From positions 248,001-312,000 of the forward strand of contig JACPOK010000019.1 in assembly GCA_016191525.1 (NCBI GenBank): a stretch of 64,000 bases of DNA, in the 5' to 3' direction. The stretch comes from Burkholderiales bacterium. Its GTDB lineage: Bacteria > Pseudomonadota > Gammaproteobacteria > Burkholderiales > Burkholderiaceae_C. A model generated the notes under the pieces. The model saw only the letters and a program-made list of their open reading frames with translations, had not been told where the DNA came from and ran no database searches. The translations under genes and the position numbers were made by a program. Position 1 is the first letter of the stretch; each line of letters begins with the position of its first letter. Below are positions 57,270 through 64,000 of this stretch, in pieces.

Positions 57270-59198
57270 TTGTCGCGTCTCTGGAAGTCGCTTGCGCCGC
57301 ACTGGGTTGGTGGCCTCGGGTTTGTCGTAGCCGGCCTCGCCTGGCTGGCGCAAGCCTTGGTTGCGCCCGGGTGGCTTTCCGAGATTGAGGAGCGCTCCGG
57401 CGACGTCGTCTGGCGGCTGACGGCGCAGAAAAAAGATGAGCGCCGGCTCATCGTCGTGGATATCGACGAGCGCAGCCTGCGCGAAGTTGGGCCCTGGCCC
57501 TGGCCCCGTGCCACGCAGGCACGCCTGGTCCAGCAAATTGCCAAGGCCGGTGCCGGTGAGCAGGTTTTCGACATCGTCTTTACGGACCAGCGTCCCGGCG
57601 AAGAGGAACTGGCCCAGGCCATCCAGCAAAACAGCGCCGTGCTTGCGCAGGTATTCGCGCTGGAGCAGGGCGGCGAGCCTTCCGCGGGCCAGCCTGGCGG
57701 CGCGCTCGACTGGGCCGCCTGCCCGGCGCCTTTTGGCGAAGCCAAGGGGTACCTGGCCAATTCGCCCAAGCTGCGCAGCGATTACGTCGGCCACATCACG
57801 CCCCGGCTGGGCAGCGATGGCTTGATCCGCCATGTGCCGGCCGTGATCTGCCACCAGGGAAAGTCTTATCCCGCGCTCGGGCTGGCAGCGTTCATGCGCG
57901 GCTCCGGCGAGCGCAGCCTGGCCCTGCAGCGCGGCGAAAGCCTGATGGACGCGCCCTGGGTGCTGACTGGCAAAAACCTGCCGCTGGGGCCTTTGCCCCT
58001 GAACGGGCGCGGCGACTTCCGGGTGTCCTGGAAGTCCCATCCGGACAGCTTCGTCAGCCTCAGCGCCTCCGACGTGCTGGCCGGCCGGGTTCCAGCCGGG
58101 CTGCTGGACAAGGCCTGGGTGCTTATCGGCAGCACGGCGTTTGGTCTGAACGACTCCATTGCCACTCCCTTCGGCTCCGCCAGCGCGGGCCTGCAGGTCC
58201 ATGCCCAGCTGATCACGGCCATGATCGACGGGCGTACCCCCTACACGCCCCGCGCGGCGCCCTGGTACCAGTTTGGCGTCGCATTGCTCGGCCTTATGGC
58301 GTTGGGCCTGCTGGGACGCGAGGGGCGCAGGTTCCCGGTATACCTGCTGCCGCTGGCAGCGTTGGTGGGCTGTGTGCTGCTGTGGGTGATTCACGCGGCG
58401 CTGATGAGCCGCAACGCGCTGTGGATGGGTTGGGCCGACCCGGCGTTTTTCATCGCCGTTGCGGGTGTCGCGATGGGAATCCTGCAGCACGCCAAGAGCC
58501 GCATTGACCGCGACCGCCTGTACATCCATCTTTCAAGCTACCTGCCCGCGCCCGTGGCCGCGGCGCTGGTTTCGCAGTCGCCGTCCAGTGCCATCAAGGC
58601 CAGCACCAAACAGGTTTCCGTGATGTTTGCCGACATCCGCAACTTTTCCGCCTATTGCGAAGCCAGGCCGCCCGAGGAGGCGGCCGCCGTGCTGCACGCC
58701 TTCTTTTCGACGGCGACGCGCATTGTCGAATCGGAAGGCGGGGTGATCGAGGCTTTCCAGGGTGATGCCATCCTGGCCGTCTGGAACGGCGACCCGGGGC
58801 CCGAAACCAGCGTTTCCGCGTCCACCCACGCCCAGCGCTCGCTCAATGCGGCCATCAAGCTGCAGGAGGCCATCCAGGGCGTCCTGCCTGATCCCGCGCC
58901 AGCGGGGCTGGAGCCGCTGTCGCTGGGCATCGGCGTGGAGACGGGGCCGGCCATGGCCGGCTCGTTCGGCCTTGCCAGCCGCCGTACCCACATGGTGCTG
59001 GGGCGCACGGTTACCATTGCGAGCCGTCTGGTGGAAATGACCGCCGACCTGGCGCATCCCATCCTGGTGGGCGAGGGGCTGGCGGCCCATGTGGGTGCCG
59101 CCGGGCTCGAGTCCATGGGCACGTTCCTCCTCGATGGCATGAGAGTTCCCCACCATATCTATGCCTATCCGCTCGTTGTCGCGCCCCGGTTGCCTTAA
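57270..59198 (+). CDS. CHASE2-domain class III adenylate cyclase
   Basis: This 642-aa membrane enzyme has one N-terminal membrane helix, a large periplasmic CHASE2 sensor (~residues 40-330: VDIDERSLREVGPWPWPRAT, QVFDIVFTDQ), three more helices (~335-400) and a cytosolic cyclase domain. The cyclase shows SVMFADIRNFSAYCEARPPE (first metal Asp), GVIEAFQGDAILAVWNG (second metal Asp) and LGIGVETGPAMAGSFG. It starts with TTG directly after the FecR stop (TGATTG), preceded by GGGG. It overlaps the next gene by 38 bp. It should make cAMP in response to a periplasmic signal, perhaps relayed by the FecR protein. Confidence 0.9.
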   Translation: MSRLWKSLAPHWVGGLGFVVAGLAWLAQALVAPGWLSEIEERSGDVVWRLTAQKKDERRLIVVDIDERSLREVGPWPWPRATQARLVQQIAKAGAGEQVFDIVFTDQRPGEEELAQAIQQNSAVLAQVFALEQGGEPSAGQPGGALDWAACPAPFGEAKGYLANSPKLRSDYVGHITPRLGSDGLIRHVPAVICHQGKSYPALGLAAFMRGSGERSLALQRGESLMDAPWVLTGKNLPLGPLPLNGRGDFRVSWKSHPDSFVSLSASDVLAGRVPAGLLDKAWVLIGSTAFGLNDSIATPFGSASAGLQVHAQLITAMIDGRTPYTPRAAPWYQFGVALLGLMALGLLGREGRRFPVYLLPLAALVGCVLLWVIHAALMSRNALWMGWADPAFFIAVAGVAMGILQHAKSRIDRDRLYIHLSSYLPAPVAAALVSQSPSSAIKASTKQVSVMFADIRNFSAYCEARPPEEAAAVLHAFFSTATRIVESEGGVIEAFQGDAILAVWNGDPGPETSVSASTHAQRSLNAAIKLQEAIQGVLPDPAPAGLEPLSLGIGVETGPAMAGSFGLASRRTHMVLGRTVTIASRLVEMTADLAHPILVGEGLAAHVGAAGLESMGTFLLDGMRVPHHIYAYPLVVAPRLP

Positions 59199-60519
59199 AA
59201 GGGCTTTCAAGGTCGCGATCCTCGGAGGCCTGGTGGGCCCGGCGCTGGCTCTGGCGGCCTGCGTCGTACCCGATGACGTGGCTGACGACGCCGCCCTGGA
59301 CGCCGTGCTGGAGCAGCTGCCCCAATGCCAGCGTGATGCCGGCTACCTGGCTTCCGTCGGCCACCTTCTCAATCAGCACCGGCGCTATGTCGAGGCGGCG
59401 GACCACCTCGAGCGCGCCCTGATGCTTGAGCCGGAAATGAAGGGGGCCAAGCTCGATTACGCGATTTCGCTGTCCGGCGCCGGGGATGTGGTTGCCGCGA
59501 AGTCCCTTTTGGGCCAGCTGCTTGCCGATCCGACGCTTCCCGCGCAGCTCCGGCCGGCGCTGGAGCGCCAGCAGGCGGCCTGGATCGCCCCTACCGACTG
59601 GCAGCACCGCGTGCTGCTGAATGCCCGTGTGGGGCACGACAGCAACCTTCTGGGTTCGCCCAACCTGTCGGCGCTGACGCTGACTTTCCCGGGCCAGTCG
59701 ATCGAGCTGCCGCTGGACGATACCTACCGGGCGCGCGCGGGCCTGTATTACCGGGTCGATCTGCAGCTGGAATTGCGCCGAGACACCCCTGGCGGGGGGC
59801 ATTGGGAGTCGTATGCCGGTATCCGCACCCGGCGCAGCCCCTCGGTGCCCGATGCCAATTCGCTGCACATGGACGCCGCTTTTGAATACAGCAGCCGGCG
59901 CCGCGGAACCGCAGCGCAGGGCTATTACGTCGGCGGCTCGGTCGCCGACCTGGATGCGCGTTCAGGCATCAAATACCGGTCTTATGGCGCTGCGGGCGGG
60001 TGGAGTTCTGCCTCATTGATGAGCGGCTGCGAGGCTAAAACAGGCGCTGAAGTCCAGGAACGCCGCTATCTGAACAACGACTTGTTGTCTGGGCGCTACA
60101 GTGGTCTGTCGGCCTCACTTTCATGTGATCGCAACGCCGGCAGCCAGTGGCTGGTCAGCGCCAAAGGCGGCAGCGACAGGGCGCGCAACGCGGACCGGGC
60201 GGGGGGCAACCAAGCCCAATACGCACTGCGCACCGTCGGGGTCGTGCCGGCCAAGGTGTTCGGCCTGCCGCTGCAAGGCCAGTTGTGGCTGGATCTGGAG
60301 CTGAATTACTCCCGTGATTCCTCCAGTTATAGCCCTTTGCTTGATAGTGGGCGCTTACGGTCCGTACAACGCGCCAACGCGCGGGTTGAGTATCAGTTCC
60401 CGCTGGGCGGCACAGCCCAGGGCGTGCTCGGCGCCGAATGGGCGCAGCAGCGCTCCAGCCTGGCACTTTTCACCAGCCGCAGCTGGGGCCCTTACGCCGC
60501 AGTGCGCATGGCCTGGTAG
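59161..60519 (+). CDS. TPR protein with C-terminal outer-membrane beta-barrel
   Basis: This is a 452-aa protein with a signal-peptide-like hydrophobic N-terminus (AFKVAILGGLVGPALALAAC). TPR repeats run through ~residues 60-140 (GYLASVGHLLNQHRRYVEAA, ALMLEPEMKGAKLDYAISLS). From ~residue 165 the sequence alternates hydrophobic and polar residues in the style of an outer-membrane barrel (HRVLLNARVGHDSNLLGS, YYRVDLQLELRRDT) and ends in aromatic AAVRMAW, as barrels usually do. The form resembles surface lipoprotein assembly modifier (Slam/DUF560)-type or porin-like TPR proteins. It starts 38 bp inside the cyclase gene, so they are coupled. A secretion or anchoring role for surface proteins is an attractive guess. 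Confidence 0.8.
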   Translation: MPIRSLSRPGCLKRAFKVAILGGLVGPALALAACVVPDDVADDAALDAVLEQLPQCQRDAGYLASVGHLLNQHRRYVEAADHLERALMLEPEMKGAKLDYAISLSGAGDVVAAKSLLGQLLADPTLPAQLRPALERQQAAWIAPTDWQHRVLLNARVGHDSNLLGSPNLSALTLTFPGQSIELPLDDTYRARAGLYYRVDLQLELRRDTPGGGHWESYAGIRTRRSPSVPDANSLHMDAAFEYSSRRRGTAAQGYYVGGSVADLDARSGIKYRSYGAAGGWSSASLMSGCEAKTGAEVQERRYLNNDLLSGRYSGLSASLSCDRNAGSQWLVSAKGGSDRARNADRAGGNQAQYALRTVGVVPAKVFGLPLQGQLWLDLELNYSRDSSSYSPLLDSGRLRSVQRANARVEYQFPLGGTAQGVLGAEWAQQRSSLALFTSRSWGPYAAVRMAW

Positions 60520-60548
60520 CTGGGCAGGCCCATGAATATGTCGGGCCG

Positions 60549-60564
60549 TGTGATCGCGATCACT
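60549..60564. promoter_or_regulatory. Crp-like operator TGTGA-TCGCGA-TCACT
   Basis: The core GTGATCGCGATCAC (60550-60563) is a perfect 14-bp palindrome and nine of ten half-site bases match TGTGA-N6-TCACA. It lies 207 bp before the RTX gene start in the 251-bp gap. Its centre is about 103 bp upstream of the start site predicted from the -10 at 60648, a spacing used by class I Crp promoters. Confidence 0.65.
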
Positions 60565-60644
60565 TGTCCCGAACCCCCGGCTTCCCTACACTTCGAGCCA
60601 AGTTGGCAAAAGGCAACGGCACAGGCAGCGGTAGTAACTCTGTA

Positions 60645-60653
60645 TGTGATAAT
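60645..60653 (+). promoter_or_regulatory. Possible extended -10 (TGTGATAAT) of the RTX gene
   Basis: TG-T-GATAAT with a poor -35 region 17 bp upstream (activator-dependent type). A start near 60660 would leave a 5' leader of about 110 nt ending in CTAAGGAAGATCAC before the ATG. The T-rich run at 60740-60747 is in the leader. Confidence 0.4.
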
Positions 60654-60770
60654 GCCCGGCGAACTTGTAAAGGTCGGGACTCAATGGCTTGCGTTCTCAC
60701 GACGGTAAGCTCTTGAATCCCGGTCGGTAACTGGTTTCATTTTTTTCTTCAACCTTCTAAGGAAGATCAC

Positions 60771-63092
60771 ATGCCCGCACAAGTATTTGGCGCACAAGCC
60801 AACGCCATTCAGCTGTACCAAGCCTTCTATGGCGCTGCTCCCAGCAACCCCATCTACCAAAACTACGTCGCAGTGCAAGCTGCTTCGAGCCCCCAAGCCT
60901 TGGCCCTGACCATCGGCAATCAGTTCTCCACGACCTCTGACTCGGCCCTGGCCACTCAGATCCTGACGAACCTGGGCATCACCGCCACCACCGTGGCTGC
61001 TGCTTCCTACACCGCCCTGCAAACCGCACTGACGCAAGCTTTCGCGGCTTACCCCACGCAACGCGGCATCGTGGTGCTGAACCTGTCGAACATCCTGACC
61101 GGCCTGGAATCTGACACCACTTTCGGTTCCGTTGCACAGACGTACAACCAGTCGATTACCGCTGGCTACACCTACGCTGCCAACACCGCCAACACCACGA
61201 CGCAAACCACGGGTGGCATCACCACCACCGTGCCCCTGTCCGTGAACGCTGGCGACATCGTCAATGGCACCGCCGGCAACGACACCATCAACGGCAACCT
61301 GTTCTTCAACGCACCGTCCGGCACCTACATCCAGACCCTGCAGTCGAGCGACTCCATCAGCGGCGGTGCGGGCACCGACACGCTGAACCTGGGCCTCGGT
61401 GGCACGGGCACGTCGGTTGGTCCGTTCACCCCGGCTGCCATGACCAGCGTTGAAATCATCAATTTCACCAACACCGGCACGGCCGCTACGACCGTTGACC
61501 TGATCAACGGCACGGGCACGACCACCATCAGCTCGACCAACAGCACGGTTTCCACGGTCTTCCAGAACCTGAGCACCCTGGTGACCAGCCTGTCGCTGAA
61601 CTCGCAAGCCGCCGGCGGCGGTGTGACGCTGACCCACACCACCGCTACTGTGGCCGGTACCGCTGACGCTATCGCTCTGAACCTGAACGGTGCCACTGGC
61701 GCCGCAGCAGTGTCCCTGGCTGGTTACGAAACCATCAACCTGGCCAGCAACGGCACGGTTGGCAATTCGGTCACCCTGACCGCCGCAAACGCCACCACCC
61801 TGAACGCCACCGGCGCGATCGGCGTGGCCGTCACCAGCGCCAACACGGCTCTGGTGAACATTTCCGGCGCTGGCCTGACGGGCACGACCGCCACCACCGG
61901 CGGTTTGTCGTTCACCACGACGGCCACCAGCAACCTGAATGCCACGGGCAGCGGTGCCAACGACACCTTCACTCTGGGCACCACGTACACCACGCTGGAC
62001 ACCATTGCTGCGGGCGCCGGCACGGACACCATCTCCCTGGCAGAAGCCTCGGTTCAGGGTATCGCCGCCAGCCAGACCAACCTGACCGGGTTTGAAGTTC
62101 TGAGCTTGTCCACGGCTACGACAGCTGCCGGCGTCTATACGCCTGGGGCCTTTGGCGGCGCTACGGGTCTGACCGAGACTGTTGCCAGTGCATTTGCGCA
62201 CACCGTGAATTACGGTTCCGGCACAGGCACGCTGACCTTTGGCGGCGCTCAGACTGGCGCCACGGTCACGGTGAATGCTTCGGGCTCGGCCTCTACCGAC
62301 GCGCTGACGCTGACGCTGGGTGGCTTCGCTCACACTGCCAACATCGCTTCGACGGGTTTCGAAACCATCAACATGTCGTCGGGCACGGCAGCCAATACCA
62401 TCGGCACCATCACGATGGCCAACACGGCTGCGAATGAAACGCTGAACATCACGGGTGCCCTGAACCTGAATGTTGGCGTGATCACTGCCGATACCGTCAA
62501 CGCTGGCACCTTCGCGGGCTCCCTGGTGATGACCACGGGCACGACCGCCGCTGGCGGCGCAGGCGTTGCTATCACCGGTGGTACCGCCAACGACACGCTG
62601 TTCGGCAGCGCTGGCGCTGACGTGATCCTGGGTGGCGCCGGCAACGACCGTGTCGTCACTGGCACGGGCGCTGACGTGAACACGCTGGGCGCGGGTACTG
62701 ACACCTATGTGCTCAACGGTACGGCTCAGTACTTCTTCACGGACTCACTGGCCACTACCGCTGGTATGGACTCGATTACCGACTTCGTGGTCGGCTCCGA
62801 CAAAATCGCTCTGGTCAACACCGGTACGGCTGTGACGTCGGTGATCGTGACGGCAGTCACCATTGCCACGGCTGCTGACGTCGCTACCCTGTTGACGGCA
62901 ATCAACAACAGCGTTGCCGCGAGCGCCGGTGCGGTCGAGCAAGTTGGCCTGATCACGGTGTCCGGTGGCCTGATGGCTGGTACATACCTGCTGATCAACG
63001 ACAACGCAAATGCTGCTGCGGCTGCCGATACGCTGGTGAACATCACTGGCGTGACGGGCACTGTGACCGCTAACGACTTCGTGTTCGTTTAA
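60771..63092 (+). CDS. S-layer-like RTX surface protein
   Basis: This 773-aa protein has no Sec signal, no Cys, no Trp, only one Lys and two Arg, and is very rich in Thr, Ala, Gly, Asn and Ser, so strongly acidic. The N-terminal ~110 residues (AIQLYQAFYGAAPSNPIYQN, YPTQRGIVVLNLSNIL) resemble the cell-anchoring end of RTX S-layer proteins. Beta-strand repeats fill the middle. A calcium-binding RTX block lies at ~605-650 (GGTANDTLFGSAGADVILGG, AGNDRV), followed by a Type I secretion-like end (DSITDFVVGSDKIALVNTG). Architecture matches Caulobacter RsaA. AAGGA precedes the ATG and a strong terminator follows, so it is its own abundant transcript. No Type I transporter is in the window. Confidence 0.85.
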   Translation: MPAQVFGAQANAIQLYQAFYGAAPSNPIYQNYVAVQAASSPQALALTIGNQFSTTSDSALATQILTNLGITATTVAAASYTALQTALTQAFAAYPTQRGIVVLNLSNILTGLESDTTFGSVAQTYNQSITAGYTYAANTANTTTQTTGGITTTVPLSVNAGDIVNGTAGNDTINGNLFFNAPSGTYIQTLQSSDSISGGAGTDTLNLGLGGTGTSVGPFTPAAMTSVEIINFTNTGTAATTVDLINGTGTTTISSTNSTVSTVFQNLSTLVTSLSLNSQAAGGGVTLTHTTATVAGTADAIALNLNGATGAAAVSLAGYETINLASNGTVGNSVTLTAANATTLNATGAIGVAVTSANTALVNISGAGLTGTTATTGGLSFTTTATSNLNATGSGANDTFTLGTTYTTLDTIAAGAGTDTISLAEASVQGIAASQTNLTGFEVLSLSTATTAAGVYTPGAFGGATGLTETVASAFAHTVNYGSGTGTLTFGGAQTGATVTVNASGSASTDALTLTLGGFAHTANIASTGFETINMSSGTAANTIGTITMANTAANETLNITGALNLNVGVITADTVNAGTFAGSLVMTTGTTAAGGAGVAITGGTANDTLFGSAGADVILGGAGNDRVVTGTGADVNTLGAGTDTYVLNGTAQYFFTDSLATTAGMDSITDFVVGSDKIALVNTGTAVTSVIVTAVTIATAADVATLLTAINNSVAASAGAVEQVGLITVSGGLMAGTYLLINDNANAAAAADTLVNITGVTGTVTANDFVFV

Positions 63093-63094
63093 TA

Positions 63095-63168
63095 CGACCG
63101 AGGTCGGAGCCTGCCTTAACCGGCAGGCGTCTGCAAAAAACCCGCCCCGCAAGGGCGGGTTTTTTTTT
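63095..63168 (+). terminator. Strong rho-independent terminator with preceding hairpins
   Basis: The last hairpin CCCGCCC-CGCAA-GGGCGGG (63141-63159) is followed by nine T. Two hairpins come before it: CGAC-CGAG-GTCG (63095-63106) and GCCTGCC-(6)-GGCAGGC (63109-63128). The A6 before the final stem makes it able to work in both directions. Confidence 0.93.
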
Positions 63169-63201
63169 AATGAATGGCATCAAGCCACTCAACTCACGCT
63201 C

Positions 63202-64000
63202 ATGAAATCACAATCCCGGATTGACGAAGCACTGGCCCATCTCGGGCGCGGAGAGATAACCGCAGCCATTGAAGCCTTTCGGACGGCGTTGGCGGTAGAC
63301 CCTGATCGGGCCGATGCCTGGAACAACCTGGGCGTGCTGCTCAAGGATCGCGCTCCCGTATCCGAACGGATTGTTTGCTATCAACGGGCTGTCACCCTGC
63401 AACCACAGTCCCCCCAGTTTCAAACCAATCTTGCAAGTGCGCTGCTCCTGGCGGGGCGCTTCGAAGACGCAAGGATGCATTCCCAGCTGGCAGTCGAACG
63501 CGATCCGCGCAGCGCGGCGGCTTGGTTCAACCTTGGGCACGCGTCGCACAACCTGCAACTCTTTGACGCCGCGCGGGAAGCTTTCACCAAAACAGTGGAC
63601 CTCGACCCGCGTAACGTGGAAGCGTGGCTTTCGCTGGGGACCGCGCATCTCGCGTTGTCCTCCTATGAGCGCGCAAGAAATTCGTTCAATCAGGCGGAGA
63701 TATTGGCGCCAGACAGTGCGCTAGCTAAAATGTGGGCCGTTCGCGGCAGGATGGAGGTAGCGGACTGGAGCCGTTTCGCTGAGGACAGCGCTAGTTCCGA
63801 GCGGTCGGCCAGGTCCGGACTAGCCGTGCTGCATCCATTCAGCCTGCTCGCAAACCCACGCCTTACCGGGGGCGACCACTTGAAGGCTGCCGCTGCTTAT
63901 GCGGCAGCGGAATTTGCATCCGAATTCGCCAGCCCTTCGCCACGGCGCGTGAGAACGCCCCGGCAACAACCCAGGGTTGGCTACCTCGCCGCCGACTTGC
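63202..64000 (+). CDS. TPR protein, N-terminal part of a SPINDLY/O-GlcNAc-transferase-like enzyme (partial)
   Basis: This open frame of 266 codons runs off the window end. TPR motifs repeat every ~34 residues from residue 5 (IDEALAHLGRGEITAAIEAF, RADAWNNLGVLLKDRAPVSE, AAWFNLGHASHNLQLFDAAR, VEAWLSLGTAHLALSSYERA). After ~residue 180 the sequence changes to a linker, and the last residues PRVGYLAADL match the start of the SPINDLY/OGT catalytic region (family pattern RVGYVSADF). Such GT41 enzymes add a sugar to Ser/Thr. Placed 109 bp after the Thr/Ser-rich RTX surface protein, it is a candidate to glycosylate it. The catalytic half is outside the window. Confidence 0.75.
   Translation, partial: MKSQSRIDEALAHLGRGEITAAIEAFRTALAVDPDRADAWNNLGVLLKDRAPVSERIVCYQRAVTLQPQSPQFQTNLASALLLAGRFEDARMHSQLAVERDPRSAAAWFNLGHASHNLQLFDAAREAFTKTVDLDPRNVEAWLSLGTAHLALSSYERARNSFNQAEILAPDSALAKMWAVRGRMEVADWSRFAEDSASSERSARSGLAVLHPFSLLANPRLTGGDHLKAAAAYAAAEFASEFASPSPRRVRTPRQQPRVGYLAADL

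Noticed and set aside
56043-58529. 828-codon minus-strand open frame
   Set aside because: Antisense of the FecR-domain and CHASE2-cyclase genes; low-complexity Arg/Gly/His composition.
60681-62333. 550-codon minus-strand repetitive open frame (Gly/Arg/Gln rich)
   Set aside because: Mirror image of the repeat-rich RTX gene; repeats in one strand create repeats in the other.
61261-62700. Tandem DNA repeats in the RTX gene considered as a CRISPR-like or satellite array
   Set aside because: The similarity is at protein level (Gly/Asn/Thr/Asp-rich strands) with variable spacing; no exact direct repeats with unique spacers.

Overview
The window is a high-GC (roughly two-thirds G+C) bacterial chromosome segment that looks like a betaproteobacterium of the order Burkholderiales, most likely family Comamonadaceae (Polaromonas/Variovorax/Ramlibacter/Rhodoferax-like). 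The grounds are the codon usage, a Bug-type (TctC) solute receptor, PHA-granule-type proteins, type III pantothenate kinase, and short GCTAT-(7)-RTAGC repeats that I associate with this family. No tRNA, rRNA, CRISPR array, insertion sequence or integrase was seen.

Region 1 (1-4.4 kb) is an alpha-hydroxyketone quorum-sensing locus: a CqsA/LqsA-type autoinducer synthase, facing a membrane histidine kinase of the CqsS/LqsS type and an LqsR-like response regulator, plus a LuxR-type regulator. Region 2 (4.4-20 kb) is mostly metabolic: coaX, a pair of translationally coupled hydrolases (M20 amidohydrolase and DUF2817 zinc peptidase), argE, an ABC-type amino-acid receptor, a molybdopterin oxidoreductase, a zinc-peptidase lipoprotein, and a LysR / CoA-transferase / HMG-CoA-lyase-like / hydrolase operon that ends in a Bug receptor broken by one nonsense codon.

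Region 3 (20-28.9 kb) reads as a neutral-lipid (wax ester) storage module: acyl-CoA-binding protein, WS/DGAT wax-ester synthase, a 661-residue fatty-acyl reductase like that of Marinobacter, a PhaF/PhaI-type phasin, a patatin lipase, and MarR and TetR regulators. Several palindromic DNA sites lie between the genes.

Region 4 (28.9-55.8 kb) is a large surface-polysaccharide (O-antigen-like) locus. rmlBDAC make dTDP-L-rhamnose. Two methyltransferase-like genes follow, then an anomalously AT-rich insert carrying a secreted protein and a small lipoprotein, then a remnant of a third methyltransferase. Two minus-strand arrays of glycosyltransferases, methyltransferases, a deacetylase-glycosyltransferase fusion, a GT-C/flippase/polyprenyl-P-glycosyltransferase trio and an acyltransferase-methyltransferase fusion come next. 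The array ends in a Wzm/Wzt ABC exporter headed by a Crp/Fnr-family regulator. An oppositely oriented acyltransferase-3 gene sits between the arrays.

Region 5 (55.8-64 kb) runs the other way: FecR-domain protein, CHASE2-class III adenylate cyclase, TPR/outer-membrane barrel protein, then an abundant-looking RTX/S-layer-like protein with a strong terminator. The last gene, cut by the window edge, is a TPR protein of the SPINDLY/O-GlcNAc transferase type. Two Crp-type sites (TGTGA-N6-TCACA-like) lie in this region. I therefore infer a cell-surface programme that couples polysaccharide export, an S-layer-like protein and its possible glycosylation to cyclase/Crp signalling.
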